Assembly: GCA_036873755.1 (NCBI GenBank)
Contig: JAVTVY010037227.1
Location: 97,170 to 161,169, forward strand
DNA from: Hanleya hanleyi
Taxonomy: Eukaryota; Mollusca; Polyplacophora; Lepidopleurida; Hanleyidae
Reading direction: 5' to 3'
DNA length: 64,000 bases
The position numbers and the translations under genes are program-made. Below the pieces are notes generated by a model. It was not told where the DNA came from and did not search any database. It saw nothing but the letters and a program-made list of their open reading frames with translations. This document shows, one piece after another, positions 1 through 11,617 of the stretch (within the stretch, counting starts at the first letter, position 1; every line of letters starts with the position of its first letter).

Positions 1-194
1 AGTGATTAACCAATGAAATTAACCAAAAAGGGGAGGGTGTTCCCCGGTTGCTTTGATACCACAGTTCAGTTGACGGTGACATGATTAAATATATATATCA
101 GAATATTTATCTACAAAATCCTTTTCGGTAATACTTTCGGAGTCGCCCTCCTGCAGCATTATGCCAAATTAATCACTGGATCCCAACGCTTTTG

Positions 195-603
195 GTGTCT
201 ACTTATTCTGCAAGTTCTGTATAACCCTGGATTGTACTGGTGTCTACTTATTCTACAAGTTCTGTATAACCCTGGATTGTACTGGTGTCTACTTATTCTA
301 CAAGTTCTGTATAACCCTGGGTTGTACTGGTGTCTACTTATTCTGCAAGTTCTGTATAACCCTGGATTGTACTGGTGTCTACTTATTCTACAAGTTCTGT
401 ATAACCCTGGATTGTACTGATGTCTACTTATTCTACAAGTTCTGTATAACCCTGGATTGTACTGATGTCTACTTATTCTGAAAGTTCTGTATAACCCTGG
501 ATTGTACTGGTGTCTACTTATTGTACAAGTTCTGTATAACCCTGGATTGTACTGGTGTCTACTTATTCTGCAAGTTCTGTATAACCCTGGATTGTACTGG
601 TGG
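195..603. repeat. 45-bp minisatellite, about 9 units
   Basis: A unit of about 45 bp containing TGTCTACTTATTCT and TATAACCCTGGATTGTACTG repeats head to tail with few mismatches. Because 45 is a multiple of three, both strands stay open for 60-170 codons, but the predicted peptide is only the translated repeat. I do not regard it as coding. Confidence 0.95.
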
Positions 604-692
604 TCAGAGCCGCTGAGGCCGTGAACCTGTATATGTCTATATATGTAATAATTTAATTGTAATAAAGCTGGATCCACGTCCTATTTTGTGGG

Positions 693-790
693 AGGCCCGT
701 TGGCCGAGTGGTTTAGATCGCCGACATACAGTGCTGGCGATTAGGTGCCTGACTCTGGGGTCGCTGGTTCGAATCCCGCACGGGACTCGA
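693..790 (+). tRNA. class-II tRNA-like sequence (tRNA pseudogene or SINE head)
   Basis: An A-box-like TGGCCGAGTGGTTTA is followed about 50 bases later by a B box, GGTTCGAATCC, the two internal Pol III promoter elements of tRNA genes. The ends GGCCCGT and ACGGGAC can pair as an acceptor stem with one mismatch, and there is an extended variable region as in tRNA-Ser/Leu. The anticodon arm is irregular: a TCGCC/GGCGA stem closes a 13-nt loop. A functional tRNA is therefore doubtful; a tRNA-derived SINE head or a pseudogene is more likely. No tail repeat was identified. Confidence 0.5.
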
Positions 791-829
791 CCAAATTCTC
801 AGCACTAGAATTTGTGCTATTCTAAGATA

Positions 830-2340
830 GTGTTATCCCAAAATAACGAAAATACTGTTATACGATCACTTTCTAAATGATAAAAAATATATGGATCCAC
901 GTCGTTTAGTCGTACATGCCGACGTTCTATATGAAGCAGATCATATAACCTCACATTTAGTGTCGGTTGAGGGTCTATACCATATATGATAGGGCGATTG
1001 TTGTTGTGAACAAGTGCACAGGCATATATTTCCATCTGGCCACCATGTGAATTAGTCACCGTTTCTCAAGAAGCTACATGTAGGCCTATCCTTGTGATCA
1101 GTATTGATGTGAAATTTCGTACATGTCACATACGCGTATATAGGTTCCATGGCTGAGAAGTTTCGCTAACTCCTGTGCTAATATCACTCTCAACTATGAA
1201 CGATACTGAAGGATATACTTATATTGAATATTTGGTGTGGATATTTTCATCGTTTGGACTATCCAGAGATATAATAAAACACGTGACATTTTTTCGTCAT
1301 GAAAAATAATATTGATTTAGTTCATGTTCTGATGCCAATAGGTAAAAATACTGCTGTTTTCATTATCATTTCAGTTGTTGGACCGACCTGTTCTGTGCGC
1401 AGGAGTATACAATGCATTCCCAAGGCAAATCGTAAGTTATCGATAACTCATTAACTCTGATGAGAAACATACACTATCAGGATATGGAAAACGTAGTCTG
1501 AGTTCCATCGATGACTCATCTCCCGAGTATTAGTTGGAATATTTTATCTAAAAAATACAAGCGCTTTTACAAACTTTATTTCACTTCCGAATACCAATTA
1601 CGGAAGTAGTATGGGGACACTTCGTCCTCTATTGTATTCCCTTGAGAACGATAGATTATGAGCTATTGTTATGAGTCAAACTAAAAATGGACTGCTGCTT
1701 ATCACTCAATTTTGCGATGGTAATTGGTCCGTTGTCAGTATAATGTGAATGGGTGGTGTTTCAAGTCTGCCTACGACATGATACTTCATTGAGAGAGTCC
1801 TATAGAATGTCGGCATTATGACTGCTCTGTCACAAGTAGGCACCCACGACCCACCTCATCCCGGTTGTGATATAACAGGAAAAAAATTGTTGAAAACGAT
1901 AAAAGATAAACCCTCCTACTCACTCCCCGTTTTGTTAACAGAAGAACCGTCCAGCCAACAGAATGCACTATTTTACAGTAGAACACTATCGTGGATCAAA
2001 GGGGTATTTTGCAGCGCAAAATTGGTATGAGAACACAGGATTCTTTCAGTACCGCTATATCAATCTCTGGTGTATAGCATGTCAATCATGTTTGATCCCC
2101 TGCTATGCTATGAAAAGTGCGTCAATTACGGTTCATCCATCAGTTTCCATACGCCCTTTGATTATTTCAAATTCGCTCAGTTCGCTCAGTACAGAAGAGA
2201 CTATATGTAGTAGTTCCTTCTAACCTATCAATATTTCCTTGATCGATCCTTGTCTTTCTTACATATCTTTACAGTGGATAATTGAACCTTTGTTTTTGTG
2301 AGAATAATTTTTTATAAAATGTCATTAAACCAAAGAATAA
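830..2340. other. no recognisable gene or repeat
   Basis: AT-rich sequence with only short ORFs of 70-86 codons. They show no family resemblance or consistent codon structure. I see no repeat, RNA gene or coding signal here. Confidence 0.5.
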
Positions 2341-2371
2341 ATTAGACATATATACTGCACAAAGGGCAGGC

Positions 2372-2520
2372 TAGAGTACTGTGCTAGAGTACTGTGCTAG
2401 AGTACTGTGCTAGAGTACTGTGCTAGAGCTAGAGTACTGTGCTAGAGCTAGAGTACTGTGCTAGAGCTAGAGTACTGTGCTAGAGTACTGTGCTAGAGTA
2501 CTGTGCTAGAGTACTGTGCT
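2372..2520. repeat. short tandem repeat (CTAGAGTACTGTG)n
   Basis: TAGAGTACTGTGC is repeated about ten times, with some units extended by an extra GCTAGA. The motif contains the palindrome AGTACT. Confidence 0.9.
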
Positions 2521-2819
2521 TCTTTTATCTCGTTTGAATGTTATGAACGTTTTGTCTCGTTTACTCTGACTAGACAAATTTGACAATTTGACAAATTAAA
2601 GCAAAAGAATAAGTCATTGGACAAAATTATTGAACTTAGGAAAAACGTTTGGGTTTGAAATGTTTAGACTGATTATGTGGAGTTTCTAGCCATTTGATAA
2701 TTTATTAGGGACAAGAAAGGGACACCAAATTTTCAAAACTTTGCTTCCATTAATCTGAACCGTTTTTGTTAGAAACTAAGACAAAAACACATTAAATTCA
2801 GTTTCATCCACTTGAATCA

Positions 2820-3760
2820 CACGTGCCATGTCGAACAACTAGAAAAGCGGCTTGTTGGTCATGACAGCTTTAATTTGCTCGAACAAAATGTCATGCTCCT
2901 TGCATCACTTCCTCTGTACATCATTGCGCAGCAGCTGTCTCAATCGTGTGATGATGTCGAATAATTTTGGTATGAATTTGGACAGGAAGTTTATAATGCC
3001 CAAGGCGCGGCAAATCTGTATTGCATTCAGGCTTGGGGATGATAAAAATGTTAAATTGTGTCACTCTCTGGTTTGAATCCATCAGATAACACCATACTTA
3101 TCTTCGTGCACCTTATCCAGCTAGAATTTGACATTTTCCTGACGCACACTTTCATAGACTTTTCGTATGATTCTACAATGTTTCGCTCTATCGGCAATGA
3201 TCAAAAAATCAAAAAATACTTCCACTACCAGAATATCGTCAAAGATTTTCATGTTCGCCCTTTGAAATATTGCTGAGGCCGAACTGATTCCAAATGATAT
3301 TCGATGAAATTTATACCGCCCAATCGGCGTGTTGAACGTACACGGGTCAGCACGCTCAGCGTCAAGTTCAATTTGCCAAAACCCGTAGTTTCCATACAGA
3401 ATGGTATAAACTATTTTACCGCTGAGTTGGGCAGCAATTTCCTTTGTAGTCGGAATCTGAAAGTGTTCTCGCTGAATCTCTTTATATAGATTCCTTGAAT
3501 CCAAACATAGACGCATGCATTGTGCTCCTTCACAATAACCAAACTTTTGACACAGCTAGTTGGTTTGTTCTCTTTTTCGACAAGATGGAAATTTGCAAGT
3601 CTACCAAACATCAACTGGTGGTACACCTGGATTTATCGCAATGTTTTGATTCTCGCGTTGACGTTACCTGAGTCAGTCATAACGTCCTTGTACTGGCGTA
3701 TCCGCTGGTCAATTATGATAAATACACTTGTGGTAACTCTTTGAACAAGATTCAACCGTC
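2820..3760 (-). pseudogene. Ty3/Gypsy-type reverse transcriptase remnant
   Basis: Read on the minus strand, this stretch resembles the RT core of a Ty3/Gypsy (Metaviridae) pol gene. In order, it has a segment like LVIVKEHNACVYVW, then MRLCLDSRNLYKEIQREHF, GFWQIELDAERA, TFNTPIGRYKFHRISFGIS and SASAIFQRA. Further downstream (2,850-3,060) comes LGIINFLSKFIP followed by RLRQLLRNDV, typical of the RT connection region. The catalytic YVDD region is disturbed (only FDDILVVE remains) and at least three frame changes and stops break the frame. No LTRs, gag or integrase were found nearby, so it is a truncated dead copy. The class is confident; the lineage within Ty3/Gypsy is not determined. Confidence 0.85.
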
Positions 3761-3994
3761 GACAAGCATGTAATCCAAGAATTGATACGGACAGGGAGTT
3801 GACAACACAAAATCCTGTTTTACTATGTGCCGATATTTTGTGACAGTCTAGGGCGAATTCACTCTGCGAATAACCTACAAATTATAATAATCACAGATTG
3901 TGGGTGGCCGTTTTCTGCAATTTCCTGCCCTTTAAGTTAATTGTACTTTTCTTCACTTGTGATTTGTTTGCTTGTGATTGTTAGTGATCTGTTT

Positions 3995-4140
3995 ATTCTA
4001 TACTACTGGCGTTTGTAGTAGTATCGACCCTTCCTGCTAACATTAGTAATATCTGACCTATCTATGCTACTGATGTTTACAGTAGGATCTGCCCTTTTTA
4101 CACTACTGCTGTATGCAGAAGTATCTGTCCTTTCTATACT
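3995..4140. repeat. imperfect ~50-bp tandem repeat
   Basis: Three diverged units share a core like CTACTGnTGTTTACAGTAG followed by TATCTGnCC. The core is itself partly palindromic (CTACTG/CAGTAG). Confidence 0.55.
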
Positions 4141-4374
4141 AATGTTCGACTGCGAATCTGACTGTGTAGATTCAATGATACCAACAAACAATCAATCAAA
4201 GTTATCGGCGAGTTACTGTGTTTCGTCCATGGAATGGTTCGCCTTTCACATGTATATGCGTTCGCGGGAGAGTTATTTCTGCCTTCATGTGTTTCCGGCT
4301 ACATTTTGGACTGGTCGCCGAGAGCCGCCAGTCGAAGAATAGATGGAACACATTTAAATACAGTATAAATAAAT

Positions 4375-4560
4375 TAAAATGAAATGAAAGTATAAAGAAA
4401 GTCAAATGAAATAAATTGATGACTTAAGACAAAGAGAAATTAAATGAAAATTAAAATCAAGTGAAATGAAATGAAATTGAAAATACATTAGAGTGAAATG
4501 AAATCAAAATTTAAAACAAAGTAAAATAAATGAAAAATGAAAGTAGAGTAAAATGAACAC
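4375..4560. repeat. low-complexity AAATGAAAT-rich tract
   Basis: Degenerate repetition of AAATGAAAT and similar A-rich words, with no coding potential. Confidence 0.7.
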
Positions 4561-5454
4561 AAAAATTTGCCCGTCTTTAGATTTGTTTCAAGATTCTGTT
4601 ATTCAAGAATCTTAATCAAGATTAAGTTATTCAAGAATTCAAGAAACTCAGAACCTAATAATTATTCTGAGCTTACAACAAGATAATGTATTTCATGCCA
4701 ACGAGAAAGTCTAATTTTCTTATTTTTGGCACTTAAATCGCACAATATAAGGGAATGAATCCTGGCTAAACCGCGGGAGGTCCTTTGAGGACAGAACAAT
4801 TATTATGCCGACTCATAACCGCCTGACAGACACCGACTCTCAACACAACTAATCCCCATCCGGACATTAATCCCAGCACAGAAGAGCAACTGTTGTTGTA
4901 AAAAACGTTTGGTAAATAAACAGCAAGATTTATGTAGCTTGCGACGGACAAACACATTACGCCCCTTATAATTCTTCCCTGAAATATGCAGATCACGAAT
5001 AGATATTTGTGTCTGGAGTTCCCATTTACTCCAACCAGCTTCGGAGTATAGGTTTCATGTGTTTTGTTTCATGAACTCCATTTAGTGATTGTTGATTTCT
5101 TCGAGTTTTACAATATTACGATTTTTTTTATGATGATTTATCTCTATTACAGATGCGTTTCTTCAGATGCAACAAGTTTTATGTAAATGCGGATACTCGT
5201 GTGTGCAAGATAAATACGATGCGTCTATATCACTGGCTTATTACCCCGCCGATCATCTCTCCAATTTCCTAGCAAAAGGAATGGTCACCCCGGAAAATAT
5301 TAGGTAAAGTACGAAAGGAAAGAATATTCGTAAATATCAAGGTATGTAAGCCTACTCTAATAACATTTGGTCGAAACAGCCCGGTTCTTCAATCCCTCCA
5401 TTGTTTCTCCGACTGTCTAACTTTGGCATGCAATCAAAGCGTCTCTGCTTTCCA

Positions 5455-5870
5455 GGAGGTTCAAAGCATCTTCATGAGTACCCTTACTGTCCAGAAGTGC
5501 CACACTTCACGTGAAGTGTGCCTAGAAGTGCCTCTGAAGAGTACACTGAAAAGGCACTTCAACAACAGAGACAAATACTGGCACACTTCATAGGTACTTC
5601 ATTAGAAAAAGGCAGTAGCCAAGGAACTCCTCAAAGACACTTCATTGGCTTTGTCAATTTCATAGCAAAAAATGTGGGACTTCAGAGACACTGCTGAGAC
5701 TTGGTTATTGTTCGGCATAATCCAAGGTACTCCTCAAAGACACTTCATGGACTTTGTCAGTTCTTCAGCAAAACTTGGTTGACTTCAGGGTCAGCATAAT
5801 CTAAGGTACTCCTCAAAGACACTTCTTGGACTTTGTCAGTTTTATAGCATAACTTGGGGGACTATTCTGT
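5455..5870. repeat. degenerate CACTTCA-rich repeats, about 100-bp period
   Basis: Recurring pieces such as GGTACTCCTCAAAGACACTTC and GGACTTTGTCAGTT appear at roughly 100-bp spacing, three to four times. Related AAGTGCC/CACTTCA blocks recur at 8,680-8,825 and 9,300-9,515, so this is a dispersed family. A perfect CACTTCACGTGAAGTG palindrome lies near 5,503-5,518. Confidence 0.65.
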
Positions 5871-5944
5871 GAGGTCATGTGACGCAGTCAGTATGTCGGC
5901 ACCTCTTCCCACTTCCCTTATATGTGTTTTGATTCCCCTTGAAC

Positions 5945-6095
5945 AAATATCTTATATGATCCTATAAGATTCTGAAAAATCCTATAACATTCTAAAAAAT
6001 CCTATAAGATTTTGAAAAAATCCTATAAGATTCTGAAAAATCCTATAAGATTCTAAAAAATCCTATAAGATTCTGAAAAATCCTGTAAGATTCAA
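5945..6095. repeat. 20-bp tandem repeat CCTATAAGATTCTGAAAAAT
   Basis: About eight head-to-tail units of CCTATAAGATTCTGAAAAAT with single-base variants. Confidence 0.9.
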
Positions 6096-6099
6096 TCCA

Positions 6100-8650
6100 A
6101 TAGGATTTCTAGATTATTGGAATTTCCCCACAAACTGTTACAGTAACATAACATTATAATATTACATAACATTATTGTAGTTATCGAACTACATGTATAC
6201 AAGTTTCAATGATCTTAATTAGCTCTGGGAATATCCCAGCTTAAATTTGGCCGATTTGATTTCACTCAGTGACATCAAATCTCATTTTCATGAAACCACT
6301 AAACATCATATTTGTACTTCACAGTTCAAAATAGCTGCAACTGTGTAAAATTTTCACATGTCGTTACTGACATATTACTCAGAACTGTGAACACTTTTTT
6401 GGCTCTTTGACAGTGATCTGTACCATGAGTTTCCATTTGAATAAAATAAATATATTAATAATATCAGTCTCTCACATATTAGTGTTATCAGAATAGTATC
6501 ATATTAGATAAGAAATCTTGTTGAATTCAGATTTTATAATCAGTTCAAATCCATGATTTTATAGTAAAATTGGACAAAATGGGGAAATATTTTTAAAAGA
6601 ATCAGTTCTAACATAATGTCAGCAACAAAAAATGTTCATCAATTGTTTAAATATAATATATATATAATTTTTGTTTCTGATAGTCTTTTTCCTCTTAAAT
6701 ATCTCATCAAAATGGGTGGAGTTATCTGTCCTTGAAAATTTAATTGACCACCTGGGGCGCCTTCATCAACAACAACAAAAATGGCTGACCTCAAGTGCAA
6801 AAATCAGGTGGGTTTGTTCATGTTAAGCTAGAAGTATGGAAGTTTGAAGAACTGTATTGCAGATGGTGATAAGTGCAGCTAGTGATATGGTAAGTAAAGT
6901 ATAAATATAACTATAACTATTTTTCTTTTTTTCATAGCTTAATAAGCAAAGAACTGAGCTGAACAGTGAGAGACCACTATTATTATCAACAAGTTTCCCT
7001 TGACATACTTGGCATATTAAAAAATTGATATTGGCCTCAATAAATATTGCTATATGGACTGGTTGTAATAATGTACTTCACCTTATAATTGCATACAAAT
7101 TTAATGGGTCATGTAGCATGGCTTTCACAAAGAAATATCACAAAGAAATTTTCAGATCTACCCAGGTTCATCAAGGCAGTGTGGATTGCCATTGTCATGA
7201 TTGTGTGAATTGTCAGCTTGGAAACCCCAGGCTTGGGGACCTCATATGAAGATTGGCATGTACCCCTGGAGGAAATCCCCTGAGGGTGAGATATTTTTAT
7301 CATAAAACTGCTTGTATACTTCCTGTTCATGTCAAAACAGGGGGATTTAACTGGTTGGGGGATGGTAGCTCTAAATAAATTATCTTGTTGTTTTGAACTG
7401 TTTATTGATTTATAAAATTTACTGATTTTTGTTCCTTCCAGAAGATTAGAGAACATTTCCATACAAAATGTTTGACAAAATGGTAAAGAAATATGGTGTA
7501 AAATATATTGATAATAAAATGTTACATAACCTATTTTTAGCTGTAATCAGAAAAAGTATAACCATTTATGATTAGCCTTTTAATCATTATAACAGGCTAT
7601 ATTTTCCTTGTCTATTGATTGCACTATTCATATACCAAAGCTAAGGATCTTCACACACTTCAATTGTACATTTCTACTCAATCTTGAGAAATGAGAACAT
7701 TTCATTGCATTTCAAAAATTTAAGAATACAATTTATAGTTAATAAGCATTTATTTGTTATTTAGTTGAACCAAAAATTAACGAAGACAAATTATAAAAAT
7801 TCACATGATTGTTTCACTTCAATTCTAATGGCTTCTTACATTGTATACTTTAATATTCCAGAATACAGCTGCTACAAGGAACTCGGCTCACTTCAAGCAG
7901 CCACTCGACTGACAGAAACTTTAATTTGCACAGCTAGGTATGGTTGATGTTCTGTTGATATCTTCATAGTGTATATTTGTTAGAACGTCACACAAACTGT
8001 TTATCTCCCTTGTTGTATATCATGGAGTACTAAAGAAAGGATAATAGACATCTTTATCAGTCTTTTGTAAATCGTACGGATGTGTTTCATTCTTTACCCT
8101 TTATGGTAGTCAACCTATTCAATCATCCTCAGTGTATTAAAAAAGAAGAAGAACTGGATTGCATGTCATAGGAAACCATATATACAACTGATCAGGTTTT
8201 AATTATATGCATGTATTTCTCGCAACAGGCCAAGAAGTCCACAATTCAGACTGGTGGGTTTCAGCAAAGGTTGGATTGCATCCAAGTGAACCTCAGGGCA
8301 ACTAAAGCAAACTATCCTTCGAAAGATCTGCTGCTTCAAGTTCAAGTTGGATAAGAAGACTGTCACCCTTAAATAATAATACTAAAACTGCAATAAATTC
8401 TCATACAAGACACTGCATGTAAATACATACATAGTACTGTGCTGTATGTTGTCTCAAGTATTTGTGCTAGCGGTTATATAAACTACACGTTTCTTGTTAA
8501 GAACCAGCAGGTTTATTATAAATATTTTATGATGTACTGTTTTGTCTCACTTCCAGTGCTTTCTCTAAATAAAACGTTCTGCGCTCAAATATATATTTGT
8601 GTCTTCTTTTTTCGGGAAAGTAAATATCTCGTGGCTACATACCTTTCATT
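6100..8650. other. AT-rich non-coding stretch
   Basis: Only small ORFs (60-117 codons) without recognisable domains. Poly-A/T runs are common. No gene is supported. Confidence 0.5.
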
Positions 8651-8679
8651 CCACGGATTTGCTATGATACTAATAAGGT

Positions 8680-9515
8680 ACTTCAAGAGCACTTCAGAAG
8701 TGCATATGAAAGGTATCCTTCTGTAGAAGAGTGGATGAAGTGCCTTGCCATATAAGGACATTGAAGTGCCTCATATATTCTAATTAGGTACTTCAAGAGC
8801 ACTTCAGATGTGCCTTTATGTGCCTTTACGAACGTAGCGTGCAAGATCTATGGCGCTACGTTTCGTAACTTGTGTCTAATTCCGCTTAACCCGGGGCTAG
8901 GGGCTGTATGAACCCATGTACTTCAAGATCCTCATGGTACTCATTATGAACAGTCACAACCAAAGCGTGGCTGAGATACATCATTCTTTAGATGACGACT
9001 TTACAACGAATTATGGATTAAGAATACCGATCAGCGATACGGATTTGATATTTTTGGAACATCATGATGTCTTGCCGGCATCATTGAAAATTGTTGACCG
9101 CTTCTCTCTTGCAGGAAACAAGCCTATGTTTATGTATACTATGATTGTCTTTTTGAATTTGGTGCTAATACTGTTATATGGAATATGGAATAGGTCTTTG
9201 GATTATGGACGCGGATATTCACTAATGGACGACGGCTGAATTATGGATGACGGACTAGACGCTTGTAATTTGAAGGTTACCCTCCTGTGGAATGGTGGAT
9301 GAGGTGCCTTTGCAGTACCTTATTAACATATTTGAGGCACTCTTCAAAAGTACTTCCAAGTTACTTCATTGTGACTTCAATGCCCTTATATGGCATTGCC
9401 ACAAAACAATACCCACACTGCAAGCACACTTCTGACTCTGAGCGTTGCACTTCAAGATTAACATATGGCCACACTTTAAAGTTACTTCAAAGTTACTTCA
9501 AAGACACTTATGGAC
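8680..9515. repeat. composite of dispersed repeats, including the homologue of the second Polinton's target
   Basis: Positions 8,680-8,825 and 9,300-9,515 hold CACTTCA/AAGTGCC-rich repeats like those at 5,455-5,870. Positions 8,930-9,110 are homologous, in inverse orientation, to the sequence flanking the second Polinton (39,600-39,675 and 44,531-44,575) and contain its uninterrupted site at about 9,025-9,045. Positions 9,190-9,265 (GGTCTTTGGATTATGGACGC onwards) recur at 23,807-23,880 and, inverted, around 38,990-39,050. The 107-codon ORF across this stretch (8,916-9,239) is not supported as a gene. Confidence 0.7.
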
Positions 9516-10347
9516 AGTAAATAAGGGTATGGTTCATTGCTGTTGACACTCGCAATGATTCTGCTATCAAACAATCCAGCGATGAATATCCTTGAAACGG
9601 TCTAACTTGAATATATACTTCTATTATCAGAACGTTTCAACCACAAATAGAAACAAATGCAAAGAGATAGTTCATTGAAGCTAATTATCTCTGTATGGGC
9701 ATCCCTTGGTATATATAGATAGTGCGAACAGCCATTTTGGATGGGGATTTTCAATGAAAAACCGAAATAAAATTACGGAGTACATAACTCGTATGCACTC
9801 ACACGCACAAATGTATACATAATTAAAAAACGATGCGTCATTACACGCATACACAACTGACATTATTTAGCTTTTCACCCGTAATAAGGACCCTAGTATG
9901 GCCTATATAACTTCTTTGAACCGCCCCTTTTGAACAGCATGAGGCGTCACCCATTCGTTGGAATCCCAAATAGACAAATAAAGCGAAAGCATAATCCATC
10001 AGTATTTGAAACGTCACTGGTGTATTTCTGTACCAAACGGTTTACTTTGAATCCCAGATCTATCAATGATGCATTTCTACTGTAGACAAATGACAAGGCT
10101 TTATATTTCCAGTAGTGCTCTTTACGTTCCTTGTGGTTTGTGTCACGTGAAAAATCACTTACCTCATTATGAACAACAAACGACTGTATCCTTGCGCAGT
10201 TTAACAAATATTTGTCCATCAAATCTTTCCAATACACCTCCGTTGTCAGTCGTTACTTCACGTCCCAGGAAATTCAGTCCCGGAAATTGATTCAATTAAA
10301 TCAGATTTTGACTTGCGAACTCGAAAAGCAGCTCAAACTTTACAAGA

Positions 10348-10785
10348 TTATAATAGCATTGATCCGCTCATCATAACATAACCGGTATAATAGCATTGAT
10401 CCGCTCATCATAACATAACCGGTATAATAGCATTGATCCGCCCATCATAACATAACCGGTATAATAGCATTGATCCGCTCAACAAAACATAACCGGTATA
10501 ATAGCATTGATCCGCCCATCATAACATAACCGGTATAATAGCATTGATCCGCTCAACAAAACATAACCGGTATAATAGCATTGATCCGCCCATCATAACA
10601 TAACCGGTATAATAGCATTGATCCGCTCAACAAAACATAACCGGTATAATAGCATTGATCCGCCCATCATAACATAACCGGTATAATAGCATTGATCCGC
10701 CCATCATAACATAACCGGTATAATAGCATTGATCCGCCCATCATAACATAACCGGTATAATAGCATTGATCCGGCCATCATAACA
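10348..10785. repeat. 37-bp minisatellite, about 12 units
   Basis: The unit contains TATAATAGCATTGATCCGC and CATCATAACATAACCGG, 37 bp in total. The array is broken by a copy of the 508-bp repeat (10,786-11,244) and resumes for three units at 11,245-11,350. Confidence 0.95.
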
Positions 10786-11244
10786 TTACAACCCATATAA
10801 GGGAAGTGGGAAGAGGTGCCGACATACTGGCAGAGCCACATGACTTCACAGTATAGTCTTCCGGTTAACCTATTCTAAAGCACATACTAAGAATCTAACG
10901 ATTTCTGATATGTGTTGTATCTCAGGTACGCTTTTATTGTACCTGTTCATGTGGTAACTTGGATGATATGACCACACGGCCCCTAGCACCGGCATAAGCG
11001 GTATTAGATAAAAATCTAGAGAGCTATGATGGAAATGCTCTGACAACTCGTATATTGGTAATTGGTGAGCTGTTTCGCTGTGACAACTCGTACACTGGGA
11101 AATGGTGAGCTGTATCGTCGTCAGATGAAAATGACGGCATTTAACACAAACGACTAGTCTGTAAGGCCCGATGTCGACCCAGCATCAACTTCCCACAAAT
11201 GCCAACATATATCAAAGACCAAAAAGGTCTGTACAGGGGGCGGG
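10786..11244 (+). repeat. single copy of the 508-bp dispersed repeat
   Basis: It begins like the tandem units at 34,391-36,381 (ATATAAGGGAAGTGGGAAGA) and ends near GGTCTGTACAGGGGGCGGG. 37-bp minisatellite units flank it on both sides. Other copies are at 58,645-59,020 (inverted) and 61,535-61,946. Confidence 0.85.
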
Positions 11245-11350
11245 TATAATAGCATTGATGCGCCCATCATAACATAACCGATATAATAGCATTGATCCGC
11301 TCAACATAACATAACCGGTATAATAGCATTGATCCGTCCATCATAACATA
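11245..11350. repeat. 37-bp minisatellite, continuation (3 units)
   Basis: The same TATAATAGCATTGAT unit as at 10,348-10,785, separated from it by the 508-bp repeat copy. Confidence 0.9.
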
Positions 11351-11515
11351 AACGGTTTCGCTTGAGGTCAATTACCATATGAAACACACTCTTGGCGTCA
11401 GCCCCTAACATTACCGAGATTACACGCATAGAGATATGGATTAGGCCATTGCCTAACTGTTAAAGAAGTTTATCTTCTCCAATACAGAGAAGACCTCGTC
11501 TTTCCTTGTGCTTAA

Positions 11516-11611
11516 GCCCATCTCACACTACGAACATTTTGTTGTATCAGAAGAAAAACATTGTTCAGAACATGTTTTGTCTGCAGTGTGAGGTGCCCAG
11601 AAACACGAACA
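11516..11611 (+). mobile_element. left part of a MITE split by the Polinton
   Basis: It starts GCCCATCTCACACTACGAAC just after TTAA (11,512-11,515) and continues to the Polinton target duplication. The other part, 24,440-24,796, ends with the inverted complement GTTCGTAATGTGAGTTGGGC followed by TTTA. The terminal inverted repeats and TTAA-like flanks suggest a piggyBac-type non-autonomous element, but this class assignment is inference. Confidence 0.75.
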
Positions 11612-11617
11612 TTCGAG

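Noticed and set aside
159..677. 172-codon ORF on the minus strand
   Set aside because: It is the translation of the 45-bp minisatellite, open only because 45 is divisible by three. There is no other coding evidence.
8916..9239. 107-codon ORF with a hydrophobic C-terminal part
   Set aside because: The stretch is a patchwork of dispersed repeats; homologous copies at 39,000-39,800 do not keep the frame.
10348..11350. Regular repeats resembling a CRISPR array
   Set aside because: Units are directly adjacent, without unique spacers, and no cas genes are present. It is a minisatellite interrupted by another repeat.
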